From assembly GCA_046330955.1 (NCBI GenBank), contig JAXLRT010000004.1:62001-126000 (forward strand): a stretch of DNA of 64,000 bases, written 5' to 3'. This document shows, in pieces, positions 34,531-44,218 of this stretch. The translations under genes were made by a program, and so were the position numbers. Source of the DNA: JADJPO01 sp046330955. GTDB taxonomy: Bacteria > Actinomycetota > Actinomycetes > Actinomycetales > Kineosporiaceae. Below the pieces are notes generated by a model that made no database searches, was not told the origin of the DNA, and was given only the letters and a program-made list of their open reading frames with translations. The stretch's first letter is position 1; every line of letters begins with the position of its first letter.

Positions 34531-36628
34531 ATGGCGATCATGCGACGCATGCAGGCCCTGGCCGGTGGAGGGAGTCTTCGGCGCGCACTGGTGGTTCGCA
34601 CCATGGCGATGGCTCTGAGCGCCATGTTCGCCACGGCAGCGCTGTTCGCCTTCCAGTCCCAGCGGGAGAGTCACCAGCGAGCTCAGGACGATACGCAGAA
34701 GTTCGCCACCCTGATCTCCGATGAACTGGCCAACCAGTTCGCCACCTGGCGCCAGGATCTGCTGATCGCCGCGGGGAACACCGCCTATCGCGACTGGTTC
34801 GAGCAGCCCGACACCCGGCGCCTGACCAAGGCGCGTATCGACAACGCCCTGGTCGCGCTGCACGACATCGAGCCGGCCCTGATCGACGAATCCTGCTTCA
34901 TCGCCGCCGACGGTAAGGAGCTGGCCCGCCAGACCAAGGGCGAGATCGCCCCGGACGACGACCTGTCGCCGGATGAGTCGGAGGCGCCGTTCTTCGCCCC
35001 CTCGTTCTCGCTGCGCGAGGGCGAGGTCTGGCAGGCCAGCCCCTACGTGTCGGAGGACTCCGGCCGGTGGGTGGTCTCGAATTCGACGCCGTTGAACATC
35101 CGCGGCAAGAACGTCGTCATCCTCCATTTCGAGGCGAACCTGGACGCCGTCCGCAGCCGCGTCGTCGAACAACTGCGCAGTGGCATGCAGGTCCGCATCG
35201 TCGACACCAAGAGCAAGAAGGTGATCGCCGATACCGCGGTCGCCCAACCGATCACCGACAAGCCCCTGGCGCCCCTGGGGGAGTGGGCCGGCGCCGCCGG
35301 GCCGATCCGGTCCTCGGTGAACGTCGTGCTCGGCAGGACCAACGCCAACGCCTGGACGGTGGAGGTGAGCCGCGCGGACACCTCGGTGCTCACCCGGTCG
35401 CTGGTGATCGAGCTGATCCTGCTGGTGGTGGTCGGCGGCATCGCGCTCAGCGTGATCACCGTCCGCTTCGGGCGGGGTATCAGCGCGCCGATGGAGCAGG
35501 TCACCGAGGTGGCCGAGGCGATGGCCGCGGGCGACCTGACCCGCCGAACGCAGGTCCGGCGAGCCGATGAGATCGGCCGCATGGCCGAGGCGGTGAACCT
35601 GGCCATCGACCACATGGGCCAGGCGCGCGAGGCCCTGAATCGCGAGCACGAGGAACGCCGCGAACAGCTGCGCAACACCCAGGAACAGCAACGTCGGGCC
35701 GAGGAGGACGTGCGGCGCCGGGCGCAGGAGATCATCGACCAGACCGCGGCGCAGATCTCGGGGAACTCGAGCGAATCGTGGCGCACGTCCGCGAGGTGCA
35801 GGACGGCGCCGAGACCATCTCACAGCGGGTGGGGGCACTGGCCGAGCCACCCGCGGCCTGGTGGAACACGCCGGCGAGGCCGATACCTACGTGGAGGCCC
35901 TCGGCGACAGCCTGCGCAAGGTCGGGGGGATCGCCGAGATGATCGCCGGCGTGGCCTCGCAGACCAATCTGCTGGCGCTGAACGCCACCATCGAGGCCAA
36001 CCGGGCCGGGGAGGCCGGGCAGGGCTTCCGCGTGGTGGCCGACGAGGTGAAGGCGCTGGCCGGCTCGACGTCCCGGTCCACGGGGGAGATCTCGGCGACG
36101 ATCGCCACCATCGAGCAGCACGCCCAGTCGGTGGCCACCGTGATCGCCACCATGGCGGGCAGCGTGAACGGGATCGAGGAGGCCACCGCCGACGTCGTCG
36201 GGGTGACCCAACGCCAGAACGAGTTGGTCGCCGCGATGCAGGATGCGGTCAGCTCGGCCGTGGTGCGGGTGAAGGAGCTCACCAGCGCCACCAGCGAGGT
36301 CGAGCGCCGCAGCGCGCGTCGGGTGCCGTTCCACGGCGAGGGCCTGCTCATCGTCAACGGGGTTCAGGCGCCGATCACCTGGAAGGACATCAGCATCGGG
36401 GGCATGGCCGGGACGGTGCGTTCGGACACCCCCATCCGCGAGAGCGACAAGGTCACGCTGGAGTTCGCCCTGGCCGACCGGCAGGTCCGGGTGGTGTGTT
36501 CCGTGCAGCGGCTGCAGGTCTCGGGTGGGTTGATCCACCTGGGCCTCGGCTTCATCGACGCGAGCCGCGACCTGCGGGACGCCATCGCGACGTACTTCGA
36601 GGACGTCCTGGGTTCGGCCGAGGTCTGA
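34531..36628 (+). pseudogene. Methyl-accepting chemotaxis protein with C-terminal PilZ domain, two frameshifts
   Basis: About 700 residues after repair. An N-terminal membrane segment (residues ~20-43) precedes a periplasmic double-Cache-like sensor (~45-280). A second membrane helix (LVIELILLVVVGGIALSVITV), a HAMP domain (PMEQVTEVAEAMAAGDLTRRTQVRRADEIGRMAEAV) and a signalling coiled coil follow. The conserved tip reads IAEMIAGVASQTNLLALNATIEANRAGEAGQGFRVVADEVKALA. The last ~105 residues are PilZ-type (RRVPFHGEG then DISIGGM), which binds cyclic-di-GMP in other proteins. Single bases seem missing at 35760-35763 and near 35846, splitting it over three frames. A ligand related to the adjacent betaine transporter is possible. 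Confidence 0.82.
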
Positions 36629-36649
36629 GGCCGGCCGACCCAGGACGTC
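36602..36649. terminator. Bidirectional hairpin between the chemoreceptor and etfA
   Basis: Arms at 36602-36619 and 36633-36649 pair over 17 bp with one bulged base (GACGTCCTGGGT-CGGCC type). The loop contains the chemoreceptor stop codon. A competing 17-bp palindrome, GGACGTCACTGACGTCC at 36643-36659, shares the right arm. It sits between convergent genes, so it is a likely two-way terminator. Confidence 0.65.
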
Positions 36650-36674
36650 ACTGACGTCCCGTCGACGCCCGGGT

Positions 36675-37703
36675 TCAGTGGTGGCGGGCGTCCAGCTCTG
36701 CACTGATCGCCGGCACCACCTGGTGCAGGTCACCCACCACGGCGTAGTCGGCCTTGGTCACCATCGGTGCCTCGGGGTCGGTGTTCACCGCGATGATCGT
36801 CTTGGCACTCGAGCAGCCGGCCCAGTGCTGGATCGCCCCGCTGATCCCGCAGGCCAGGTAGACATCCGGGGTGATCCGGCTGCCGGTCTGGCCGACCTGC
36901 TCGTGGTGTGGACGCCAGCCGAGGCTGGTCACGACCCGCGAGACGCCGAGCGCGCCGCCGAGCCGCTCGGCCAGGGCGATCAGCTCGTCGAACTGATCCG
37001 GCCCGCCGACGCCGCGTCCGCCGCCGACCACCACCCGGGCGCGGGTGAGGTCGGTGCCCGAGCTGGCCACCGGCACCGTGCGCCGGACCCGGGCCACCAG
37101 ATCGGCATCGGTCAGCGACACCGGTGCCGTGGCCACGACCTGCACCGCAACCGGCGAGGCCACGGTGGAGTGCTCCACCGCGTGCCCGGCCATGGTGAAC
37201 AGGGCCGGCGAGCCGACCAGGTCGAGTTCTTCGAGAACGGCCCCACCCATCACCTGCCGCCGCACCACCAACGCTGTCTCGCCGCTGGCCGCGGCGGCTC
37301 CGATGCCGCCCAGCTGTGCCGAGGTGACCTCGGTGACGTTGGCGGCCATGCGCAGGTCGAGCCGTGCCGCCACGTGGGCCAGCACCTCGTTGCCGCGGGG
37401 GCTGGCCGGGGCCAGCACCACGGACGGCGCGTGCGCCCGGACGGCGTCCACCACGCACGAGGCCCAGGCCGCGGCGCTGTAGGCGTCCAGCCGGGGGTCG
37501 CCGACCTGGTGCAGCACCGCGGCGCCGTGGGCGGACAGCTCGTCCAGTCCGCTCGCCGGGACGTCCCCGACGACCAGCGCGTGAACGGTGGCTCCGCCGG
37601 TCTCGGCCAGGCCCCGAGCGAAGGTGATCGCCTCGAGCGAGAGGGTGGACATCTCCTCCGGTTCGGCTTCGACCAGAACGAGAACGATGCCGGTGCCGGT
37701 CAT
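36675..37703 (-). CDS. etfA: Electron transfer flavoprotein alpha subunit
   Basis: 342 residues. The N-terminal domain begins IVLVLVEAEPEEMSTLSLEAITFARGLA. The C-terminal FAD domain has GGGRGVGGPDQFDELIALAERLGGALGVSRVV and the signature GQTGSRITPDVYLACGISGAIQHWAGCSSAKTIIAVNTDPEAPM. Its ATG overlaps the etfB stop (ATGA). Together with EtfB it would accept electrons from the dimethylglycine/sarcosine-dehydrogenase-like enzyme encoded upstream in the same operon. It is intact. Confidence 0.93.
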   Translation of the reverse strand: MTGTGIVLVLVEAEPEEMSTLSLEAITFARGLAETGGATVHALVVGDVPASGLDELSAHGAAVLHQVGDPRLDAYSAAAWASCVVDAVRAHAPSVVLAPASPRGNEVLAHVAARLDLRMAANVTEVTSAQLGGIGAAAASGETALVVRRQVMGGAVLEELDLVGSPALFTMAGHAVEHSTVASPVAVQVVATAPVSLTDADLVARVRRTVPVASSGTDLTRARVVVGGGRGVGGPDQFDELIALAERLGGALGVSRVVTSLGWRPHHEQVGQTGSRITPDVYLACGISGAIQHWAGCSSAKTIIAVNTDPEAPMVTKADYAVVGDLHQVVPAISAELDARHH

Positions 37704-38502
37704 TTCGCGACCACCCCGATCGTGTGCAGTACGTCGACCACGGCGGCCGCCGCGGCCGAGGTGTCCTTGTCGGTGCCCAGGACCTGAACCGTGCTCGGCT
37801 GCTCCGGCGGCAGGATCAGGGTGCGTCGTCCGGTGCCCTGCACCGGGGCGGCCGCATCGACCAGTTCGACGGGGCCTTCTTGGCCTTCAACCGGCCCGGG
37901 ATGGAGGGATACCGCGGGCTGATCTCGCCCTCCTTGACGGTGACGACGGCCGGCAACGGCACCTCGAACTCCTCGGTGCCCCGCGGGCCGTCACCGACCA
38001 CGACCGCGGTCGAGCCCGCGACCACCACCGTGCGAGCCCCGGTCACCACGGGGCGACCGAGCAGGTAGGCGACCCTGACGCCGACCTGGAAGTCGCCGGT
38101 GTCCGCGGCGTCGTTGCCCAGCAGGATGAGGTCGAACCCCTCGCCGGCCGCCTCGCGGCGGCGGGCGACGTCCGCGATGGCCTCGGCGACGTCCGCCGGG
38201 CCGAAGGCGTCGACCGAGCCGGGCTCGCCCTCGTCGGCGGTGCGCAGGTGCACTGCCGAGGTGACGCCCACCGCCAGCGCCTCCCGCAACTGCTCGAGCG
38301 CGCCGTCCGGGCCGAGGGTGAGCACAGTGGCCGAACCACCTGTGTCACCGGCGATCTGGACGGCGGCCTCGATGGCGCACTCCTCGTGAGGGCTGAGGGT
38401 GTGCCCGACATGGCGGGCGTCCACCGACATCGCGTCGGCGGACAGCAACACCTGACCGCTCGATCCCGCTACTCGTTTGATGCAGACCAATACGTTCGGC
38501 AT
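37700..38502 (-). pseudogene. etfB: Electron transfer flavoprotein beta subunit, one frameshift
   Basis: About 267 residues after repair. It begins MPNVLVCIKRVAGSSGQVLLS and has LSPHEECAIEAAVQIA, AEGFDLILLGNDAADTGDFQVGVRVAYLLGRP and VKEGEISPRYPSIPGRLKAKKAP. At about 37870 one base is missing; the restored frame reads VELVDAAAPVQGTGRRTLILPP and ends VVAK at a TGA overlapping the etfA start. Conservation on both sides argues for a sequence error. It pairs with EtfA and binds AMP. Confidence 0.88.
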
Positions 38503-38545
38503 GTCTCTCAGTCTCTCGATCGGGTGGATCTGCGCCCAGGGTCGT

Positions 38546-41065
38546 TCAGGCCCGGATCCGCGCGTTCTCGGGGTCGAACAGCGGGGTGGACCCGGCCACC
38601 GCCACCGTCACCGGGTAGCGCTCGCCGAGGTACTGCACCGACAGCTTCGTGCCCTCGACCGCTTGCGCCGCCGGCAGGTAGCTCAGCAGCAGGTGCTTGC
38701 CCACGCTCGGGCCGGACCCGGCGCTGGTCACGTAGGAGCGGTGACCGTGCCCGTCGACCAGGGCCTCGCCGTCCGGGGTGAGGATCGGCTCGCCGCCGAG
38801 CATGTAGCGCTTCTCGCCGGACGCGCTGGTGTGGTCGTCGACGGTGAGGGTGCACAGGATGCTCGCCGGCTCCTTCTCGCGCTGGGCGAGGTAGGCGTCG
38901 CGGCCGATGAAGTCGAGGTCCTTGACCTTGGGGCGCTGCATGCCGGCCTCGACGATGGTGCGCTCACCGTCCAGCTCGGCGCCGTAGGCGCGGTAGCCCT
39001 TCTCCAGCCGGCCGGTGGTGCCGTAGACGCCGATGCCGCAGGGCACCAGGCCGTCGCCGGATCCCGCCTCGCGCAACGCGTTCCACAACCGGGCGCCGGT
39101 CTCCATCGGCACGTAGAGCTCCCAGCCGAGTTCGCCGACGTAGCTGATCCGTGAGGCCAGCACCCGCAGGCCGGCGGCCTCGATCTCGCGGCAGGAGCTG
39201 AACGAGAACCCGGCGTGCGAGATGTCGTCGTCGGTCAGCTTGCCGAGGATGTCGCGGGCCTTCGGGCCCCACAATCCGATGGTGGTCCAGGCCGAGGTGA
39301 GGTCGACGACGACGGCGCCACCGCCGGCGCGCTCGGCGTTGTCGGCGAACCACTTGCGGTCGGCGTTGCCGTGCGCGCCACCGGTCACCACGCGGAAGTG
39401 GTTCTCGCTCAAGCGCATCACGGTCAGGTCGGACTTGAAGCCGCCCTTGGCGGACAGCACGGGGTGTAGACCACGCGGCCGCTCTTGACGTCCATGTTCT
39501 GCACGCAGACCCGCTGGACGACGTCCAGCGCCTTCGGGCCGATGACGTCGAACACGCAGAACGCCGACAGGTCGAACAGGCCGGCACGCTCGCGCATCGC
39601 CAGGTGCTCGGCGTTGATGATCGGCGACCACCAGCGCGAGTCCCATTCCGCGCTGCGCGGCATGACGGCGTCGCCGTACTCGCCCAGCAGGCCCTCGTTG
39701 CTGGCGTACCAGAACGGCCGCTCCCAGCCGGCGGTCTCGAAGAAGACCGCGCCCAGCTCCTTCTCGGCGGCGTGCATCGGGGCGAGCCGGACGTCGCGGT
39801 TGGAGGACCACTGCTCGCTCGGGTGCACGATGCCGTAGGTCTTGTTGAACGCCTCGGAGGTGCGCGAGGTGATGTGGTGCCGCGTCGTCTGGTGCGGGTA
39901 GAAGCGGGCGATGTCGCTGTGGGCGCCGTCGATCTCGCTGTCGCCCTCGACCATCCATTCGGCGATCATGCGGCCGACGCCGGGGCCTTCCTTGATCCAG
40001 ACGGCGGCAGCCGACCACACGCCCTTGACCTCGGGGGACTCGCCCAGCACCGGGAAGCCGTCCGGGGTGAGCGAGAGCAAACCGTTGATGGCGTAACGGA
40101 TCCCGACGTCCGGGTTGCCGAGGATGTCGGGCATGAGCTCGAGCGCCTGCTCCAGCTGCGGGTCGAAGTCGTCCGAGGTGAACGGCATTTCGGTGGGCGA
40201 GAGCGCCGACTGCTCGATGGAGGGGATCTCCTCCGCGCGCATCAGGATCGGGCGGTGGGCGTACGAGCCGACCTCCATGTCCGAGCCGTGCTGGCGTTCG
40301 TAGCAGAAGGTGTCCATGTCGCGCACGATCGGGAAGGAGATCTCACCCGGGATCGCGGCCAGCTCCGGCACCGGGCCGACCGAGATCATCTGGTGGACGG
40401 CGGGGGTCAGCGGGATGTGCACGCCGGCCATCTTGGCGATCTTCGGGCTCCAGACACCGCACGCGATGACGATGGTCTCGCACTCGATGTCGCCCTTGTC
40501 GGTGCGCACCCGGACGACGCGCCCGCCCTCGACGTCGATGCCGACGACCTCGACGTTGGCGTGGGTGGTCAGCGCCCCCATCTCGACGGCGCGCTCGCGC
40601 ATGATCGTGCCCGCGCGCAGCGAGTCGACCACGCCGACCGTGGGCGACCAGAAGCCGCCGACGATCACGCTCGGGTCGAGGAAGGGCACCTTGGCCTGAA
40701 CCTGCTCGGGGGTGTGCAGCTCGGCCGGGATGTCCCAGCAGATCGCCGAGGTGATGCGGCGGTTCAGCTCCTGCATGCGCTCGGCGCTGCGGGCCACCTC
40801 GTAGCCGCCGGACTGGGTGAACACGCCCAGTTCCTTGTACTGCGCGACGCTGTCCTTGGTGATGTCGGTGAACTCCCGCGAGTGGTCCACCGGGAAGATG
40901 AAGTTGCTGGCGTGACCGGTCGAGCCGCCGGGGTTGGGCAGCTGGTCCCTTGTCGATCTGCACCAGCTCACGCCAGCCGAGGCGAGCCAGGTGGTAGGCG
41001 ACGCTGTTGCCCACGATCCCGGAGCCGATGATGACGGTCCGAGCCCGGCTCGGCACTGTGCTCAT
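38546..41065 (-). pseudogene. Dimethylglycine/sarcosine dehydrogenase-like flavoprotein with GcvT domain, two frameshifts
   Basis: About 840 residues after repair, from the ATG at 41065. The N-terminal FAD domain has VIIGSGIVGNSVAYHLARLGW, then PNPGGSTGHASNF, whose His corresponds to the covalent flavin-attachment His of this family. A middle FAO_M-like part follows, and a GcvT folate-binding half (from ~residue 430: WERPFWYASNEG, AGLFDLSAFCVFDVIGPKALDVV, GELGWELYVPMETGARLWNALREAG). One extra base lies near 40943-40950 and one missing base near 39460. Such enzymes demethylate dimethylglycine or sarcosine, pass methylene to tetrahydrofolate and give electrons to ETF, encoded immediately downstream. 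Confidence 0.83.
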
Positions 41066-41113
41066 GTGAGGTGGCCTCTCTGGTCGATCAACGGTCCTGT
41101 CGAACATGGGTCG

Positions 41114-41152
41114 TGTTGCGTACTGCGCACCGCGCACGCGTCATGCGGAACG
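41114..41152. promoter_or_regulatory. Two candidate IclR2 sites upstream of the dehydrogenase-ETF operon
   Basis: Site 1 (41114-41129) reads TGTTGCGTACTGCGCA. Its reverse complement, TGCGCAGTACGCAACA, matches the transporter site in the TGCG and GCAACA ends. Site 2 (41137-41152) reads CGCGTCATGCGGAACG, a weaker match in the other orientation. Their centres are 23 bp apart, about two helical turns. They lie 50-90 bases upstream of the start. Confidence 0.45.
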
Positions 41153-41237
41153 CACGTGCATCAGGATGCTGCGCTGACGGAGCAAAGGTCAAGCATCGTG
41201 CCGCGCCGACGCCGAGCTTGCGCCGAGCTCGACGGAA

Positions 41238-43967
41238 TCACCAGGCGACAGTGTCGGTGCGGGTCGCCGTCCCCGAGGCGGGGGTGGTGAACGAGCGGTT
41301 GCCGCCGCCGGCGATGTTCTCCCAGGTGATCGTGCCGTCGTCGTTCTTGCGCAGGTACTTGTACTGCACGGCGGTCGAGGCGGGCAGGTTGACCCGGTTC
41401 GTCCACACCGGGTAGGTCGCCGGATCGAGCGGGATGGCCAGGTCGGGGTTCCAGTTGCCCAGGGCGGCCTGGTTGCCGGTGACGTACACCTGCTGGCCCG
41501 GCACCGTGGTGGCCGTGGCGCCGACGGTGATGGCCACCTGCCCGGCCGGGGTCGGCACCGTGCACGTGTGATAGCGCCCGCACACCGCGGGCAGGATGTC
41601 GACCACGTTGCCGGCGTTGATCGAGGCGGTCAGGCTCAGGTACTCACCCATCGCCCAGTTCAGCGGGGACATCGAGCCGGTGGCGGTGCCGGGGGTGCGT
41701 CCGGCCGGGGTGGTGGTCACCCAGTCGCCGCTCAGCGTGGTGCTCGTGTTCCACACCTGTTCGGGGATCGCCCCGGTGGGCGAGGAGAAGTTCTTGACCG
41801 CCGTCCGGTAGGGCACGCCGGCCGTCCCGGTGCCGGTACGGGCGATCTCGTACATGCCGCGCTCGGCGGTGAAGATCGGCCACAACCGGCCGCGGCCGGT
41901 GCCGTCGAAGGCGCTGCCGTCGTTCTTCTCGCCGTAGCCGTCGTAGTTGTAGCGGAACCAGGCGTCGCCCTTGCCGGCGATGGTCTGCTTCAGCAGGGCG
42001 TCGTACTCGGGCAGGGTCGCCGTGATCGAGGGGTCGTCGGCGCGCTTGACGCCCATCCGCACCAGTTCGAGGAAGCCGCCGTCGACCTCGCGGCGCTGAT
42101 CCCGGGCGCCGCCGCCGTTCTTGTCCTGGATCGTGGCGGCGGTGTCGGGGCCGAAGACCGGGTTGTACCGCTGCGGCCCGACGCCGGTATTGCCGCGCGC
42201 TGCCGGGTTGATGCGCTCGTAGTACCGGCCGTCGCCCCAGGGGCCGGTGGTGGTGAACGTCCACTGGTCGACCCGCTGCTGGAACCGATCCGCGGCGGCC
42301 AGGTAGGACGCCGCGGCGGTGGTGTCGCCGTTCAGCTTCGCGAACTCGGACGCCGCGACCAGCCCGGCGATCTCGGCGGCGATCGTGGACGGCGAGTAGC
42401 CCGACTGCTCCTCCCACCGCTCCTGGTGGGTCCAGGGGCCGGTGGCGAGCAGGTAGTCGGCGGTGGTCTTGATCTGTGGCCAGAGCGCGTTCACGGCGGT
42501 CTTCGTCGCGGCCGGGCCGAGGGAGTAGGTACGCCACGCCAGGATGATCGGCATGGCCTGCTCGTCGAGCTGGGTGCCCTGCCAGTACTGCCACCCACTG
42601 ACCCAGGAGTTCTGCGGGAAGCGCCCGATGCGGCTGTACCCCTGGGGGCAGCCGGGGGCGTTGTACTCGGCCGCGCCGCAATCGGCGGTCTGGCGCATCA
42701 CGGTGAACAGGTAGCTCGTCACCTGCTGGGCGGTGGTCACATCGCCGGCGGTCAGCAGGGCGTTGGCGAACTTGAACAGGTCGCGGGACCACACCAGGTG
42801 GTAGCCACCGGTGTTGCCGTCGCCGTTGCTCGCGCCCCAGGGCGTGCCCAGCCCGGCGATCATCGCGCCGTTGGACTTGTCCTGGATCGACTTGAGGGCC
42901 ATCGCCGCCAGGTAGTACTGGTCGTCGGCGGTGCCGCCCTGGGTGTTCAGCGTGGCGGTGTAGCCGGACCAACCGCTGTCGTAGGTCGACTGCAACGTGG
43001 CGAGGTTGCTGCCCAGCGTCGCGTTGGTCGTCGTGGCCGCCGCAGCCGGCGTGGTGCCGAAGCCGAGGACGACGTCGAAGCTCACCGAGGTGCCGGTCGT
43101 GGGCAGGTCGACCCATCCCATCTGGGCGGTGTTGCCGGGATTGCCGGTGGCGCCGGCGGTGTCGTAGGCCCAGCTCATGGTCTTGTCGGCGGTGCCGTTC
43201 GGGCCGGCGCCGAGCAGGTCGGTCCAGCCGTCGGAGGTGCCGACGAAGCCGCTCGACACCATCGGCGTGCCACCTGCGGTCTTCCACGGCCGGCTGACCG
43301 CCAGCGCGCTGGCCCGGGAGCCCTGGGAGGAGACCAGCAGGGTGCGCCCGCCCGCGGTCAGGGTGCTCGACGTGTCGCCGGCGCCGGAGTTGTCCATGGC
43401 GGGGTTGTGCAGCAGGTACAGGTCGAGGTCGCCCAGGCTCGCGCCCCCGGTGGCGTTCAGGGTCACCCGGGCGATCAGGGCGTCGCGGCCGGGGTCGGTG
43501 AAGATGTTCTTGGTGATGCTCCAGCGGTGGCCGGGGTTGGCCGTGGTGGTCTGCCAGCGCATCGAGCGCGGGTTGGGTTGGGTGACGGTGTAGTTCTGCA
43601 GCTTCTCCTCGTCCACGAAGGTCTTGGCGGTGTCGCCCACCAGGAACTGCAGGTCGACGGTCTCGACCGTGTCCGCGACCGGGTTGAACACCTCCGAGAT
43701 GATGCCGCGGTAGCCGGTGAAGTAGACCTTGCTGGTCGTGGTGCGCGAGGTGCCGAGGAAGGACTTCTCACCCGGCCCCCAGGTCGAGGCGAGCCCGGGG
43801 GAGCCGGGCGCGGTCCCGGCGGCGCTGGCCGGCGTCCGGGTGCCGTTGAGCACCGGCACCAGCGCGGTCAGGACGATGCCGAGAGCGGCGGCCACCAGAA
43901 TCCGGCCACGGGTACGGCGCGGAGTCCGCGGTGAGGTCCGCGGAGGAGTCTGCGGTGACGTCTGCAT
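41238..43967 (-). CDS. Secreted GH15 glucoamylase/glucodextranase with C-terminal CBM20
   Basis: 909 residues. A basic N-terminus, hydrophobic helix and AGTAPGS region give a secretion signal of ~50 residues. A glucodextranase N-type beta domain follows (about 55-330; WGPGEKSFLGTSRTTTSKVYFTGYRGIISEVFNP). The (alpha/alpha)6 GH15 domain (about 340-770) contains GGYHLVWSRDLFKFANAL, QLDEQAMPIILAW, and RWEEQSGYSPSTIAAEIAGL with the general-acid region. CBM20 starch binding is at ~800-909 (VPGQQVYVTGNQAALGNWNPDLAIPL and VQYKYLRKNDDGTITWENIAGGGNRSF). It releases glucose from starch or alpha-glucans outside the cell. It is intact. Confidence 0.9.
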   Translation of the reverse strand: MQTSPQTPPRTSPRTPRRTRGRILVAAALGIVLTALVPVLNGTRTPASAAGTAPGSPGLASTWGPGEKSFLGTSRTTTSKVYFTGYRGIISEVFNPVADTVETVDLQFLVGDTAKTFVDEEKLQNYTVTQPNPRSMRWQTTTANPGHRWSITKNIFTDPGRDALIARVTLNATGGASLGDLDLYLLHNPAMDNSGAGDTSSTLTAGGRTLLVSSQGSRASALAVSRPWKTAGGTPMVSSGFVGTSDGWTDLLGAGPNGTADKTMSWAYDTAGATGNPGNTAQMGWVDLPTTGTSVSFDVVLGFGTTPAAAATTTNATLGSNLATLQSTYDSGWSGYTATLNTQGGTADDQYYLAAMALKSIQDKSNGAMIAGLGTPWGASNGDGNTGGYHLVWSRDLFKFANALLTAGDVTTAQQVTSYLFTVMRQTADCGAAEYNAPGCPQGYSRIGRFPQNSWVSGWQYWQGTQLDEQAMPIILAWRTYSLGPAATKTAVNALWPQIKTTADYLLATGPWTHQERWEEQSGYSPSTIAAEIAGLVAASEFAKLNGDTTAAASYLAAADRFQQRVDQWTFTTTGPWGDGRYYERINPAARGNTGVGPQRYNPVFGPDTAATIQDKNGGGARDQRREVDGGFLELVRMGVKRADDPSITATLPEYDALLKQTIAGKGDAWFRYNYDGYGEKNDGSAFDGTGRGRLWPIFTAERGMYEIARTGTGTAGVPYRTAVKNFSSPTGAIPEQVWNTSTTLSGDWVTTTPAGRTPGTATGSMSPLNWAMGEYLSLTASINAGNVVDILPAVCGRYHTCTVPTPAGQVAITVGATATTVPGQQVYVTGNQAALGNWNPDLAIPLDPATYPVWTNRVNLPASTAVQYKYLRKNDDGTITWENIAGGGNRSFTTPASGTATRTDTVAW

Positions 43968-44218
43968 GGCGGGTCCCCCCTCGCCGGCGGTCAGCCGTCC
44001 GGCCCCTGCAGGCTACCCAGCGTGGCGAGAGGTGACCAGAGGAGAACCGCCACGCGGTGTCGGAGGTGGTGCCGGGCTGATGTCCGGCGGTGTCGGCTCG
44101 GTGTCCGGGCCTGTTCTTGCGCGGTGTCACGAGGCCAATGGCAGACTTCGGTGTCCCGTGAGCTCACTGCGTGGTGCACGCGGCGGGCGGCGTCCGGCGA
44201 GGCAGAGGTGGCAGTCCC

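Noticed and set aside
43968..44218. Small gene in the gap between the GH15 and molybdenum hydroxylase genes
   Set aside because: Short open frames there lack ribosome sites and protein-like composition; it appears to be a divergent promoter region.
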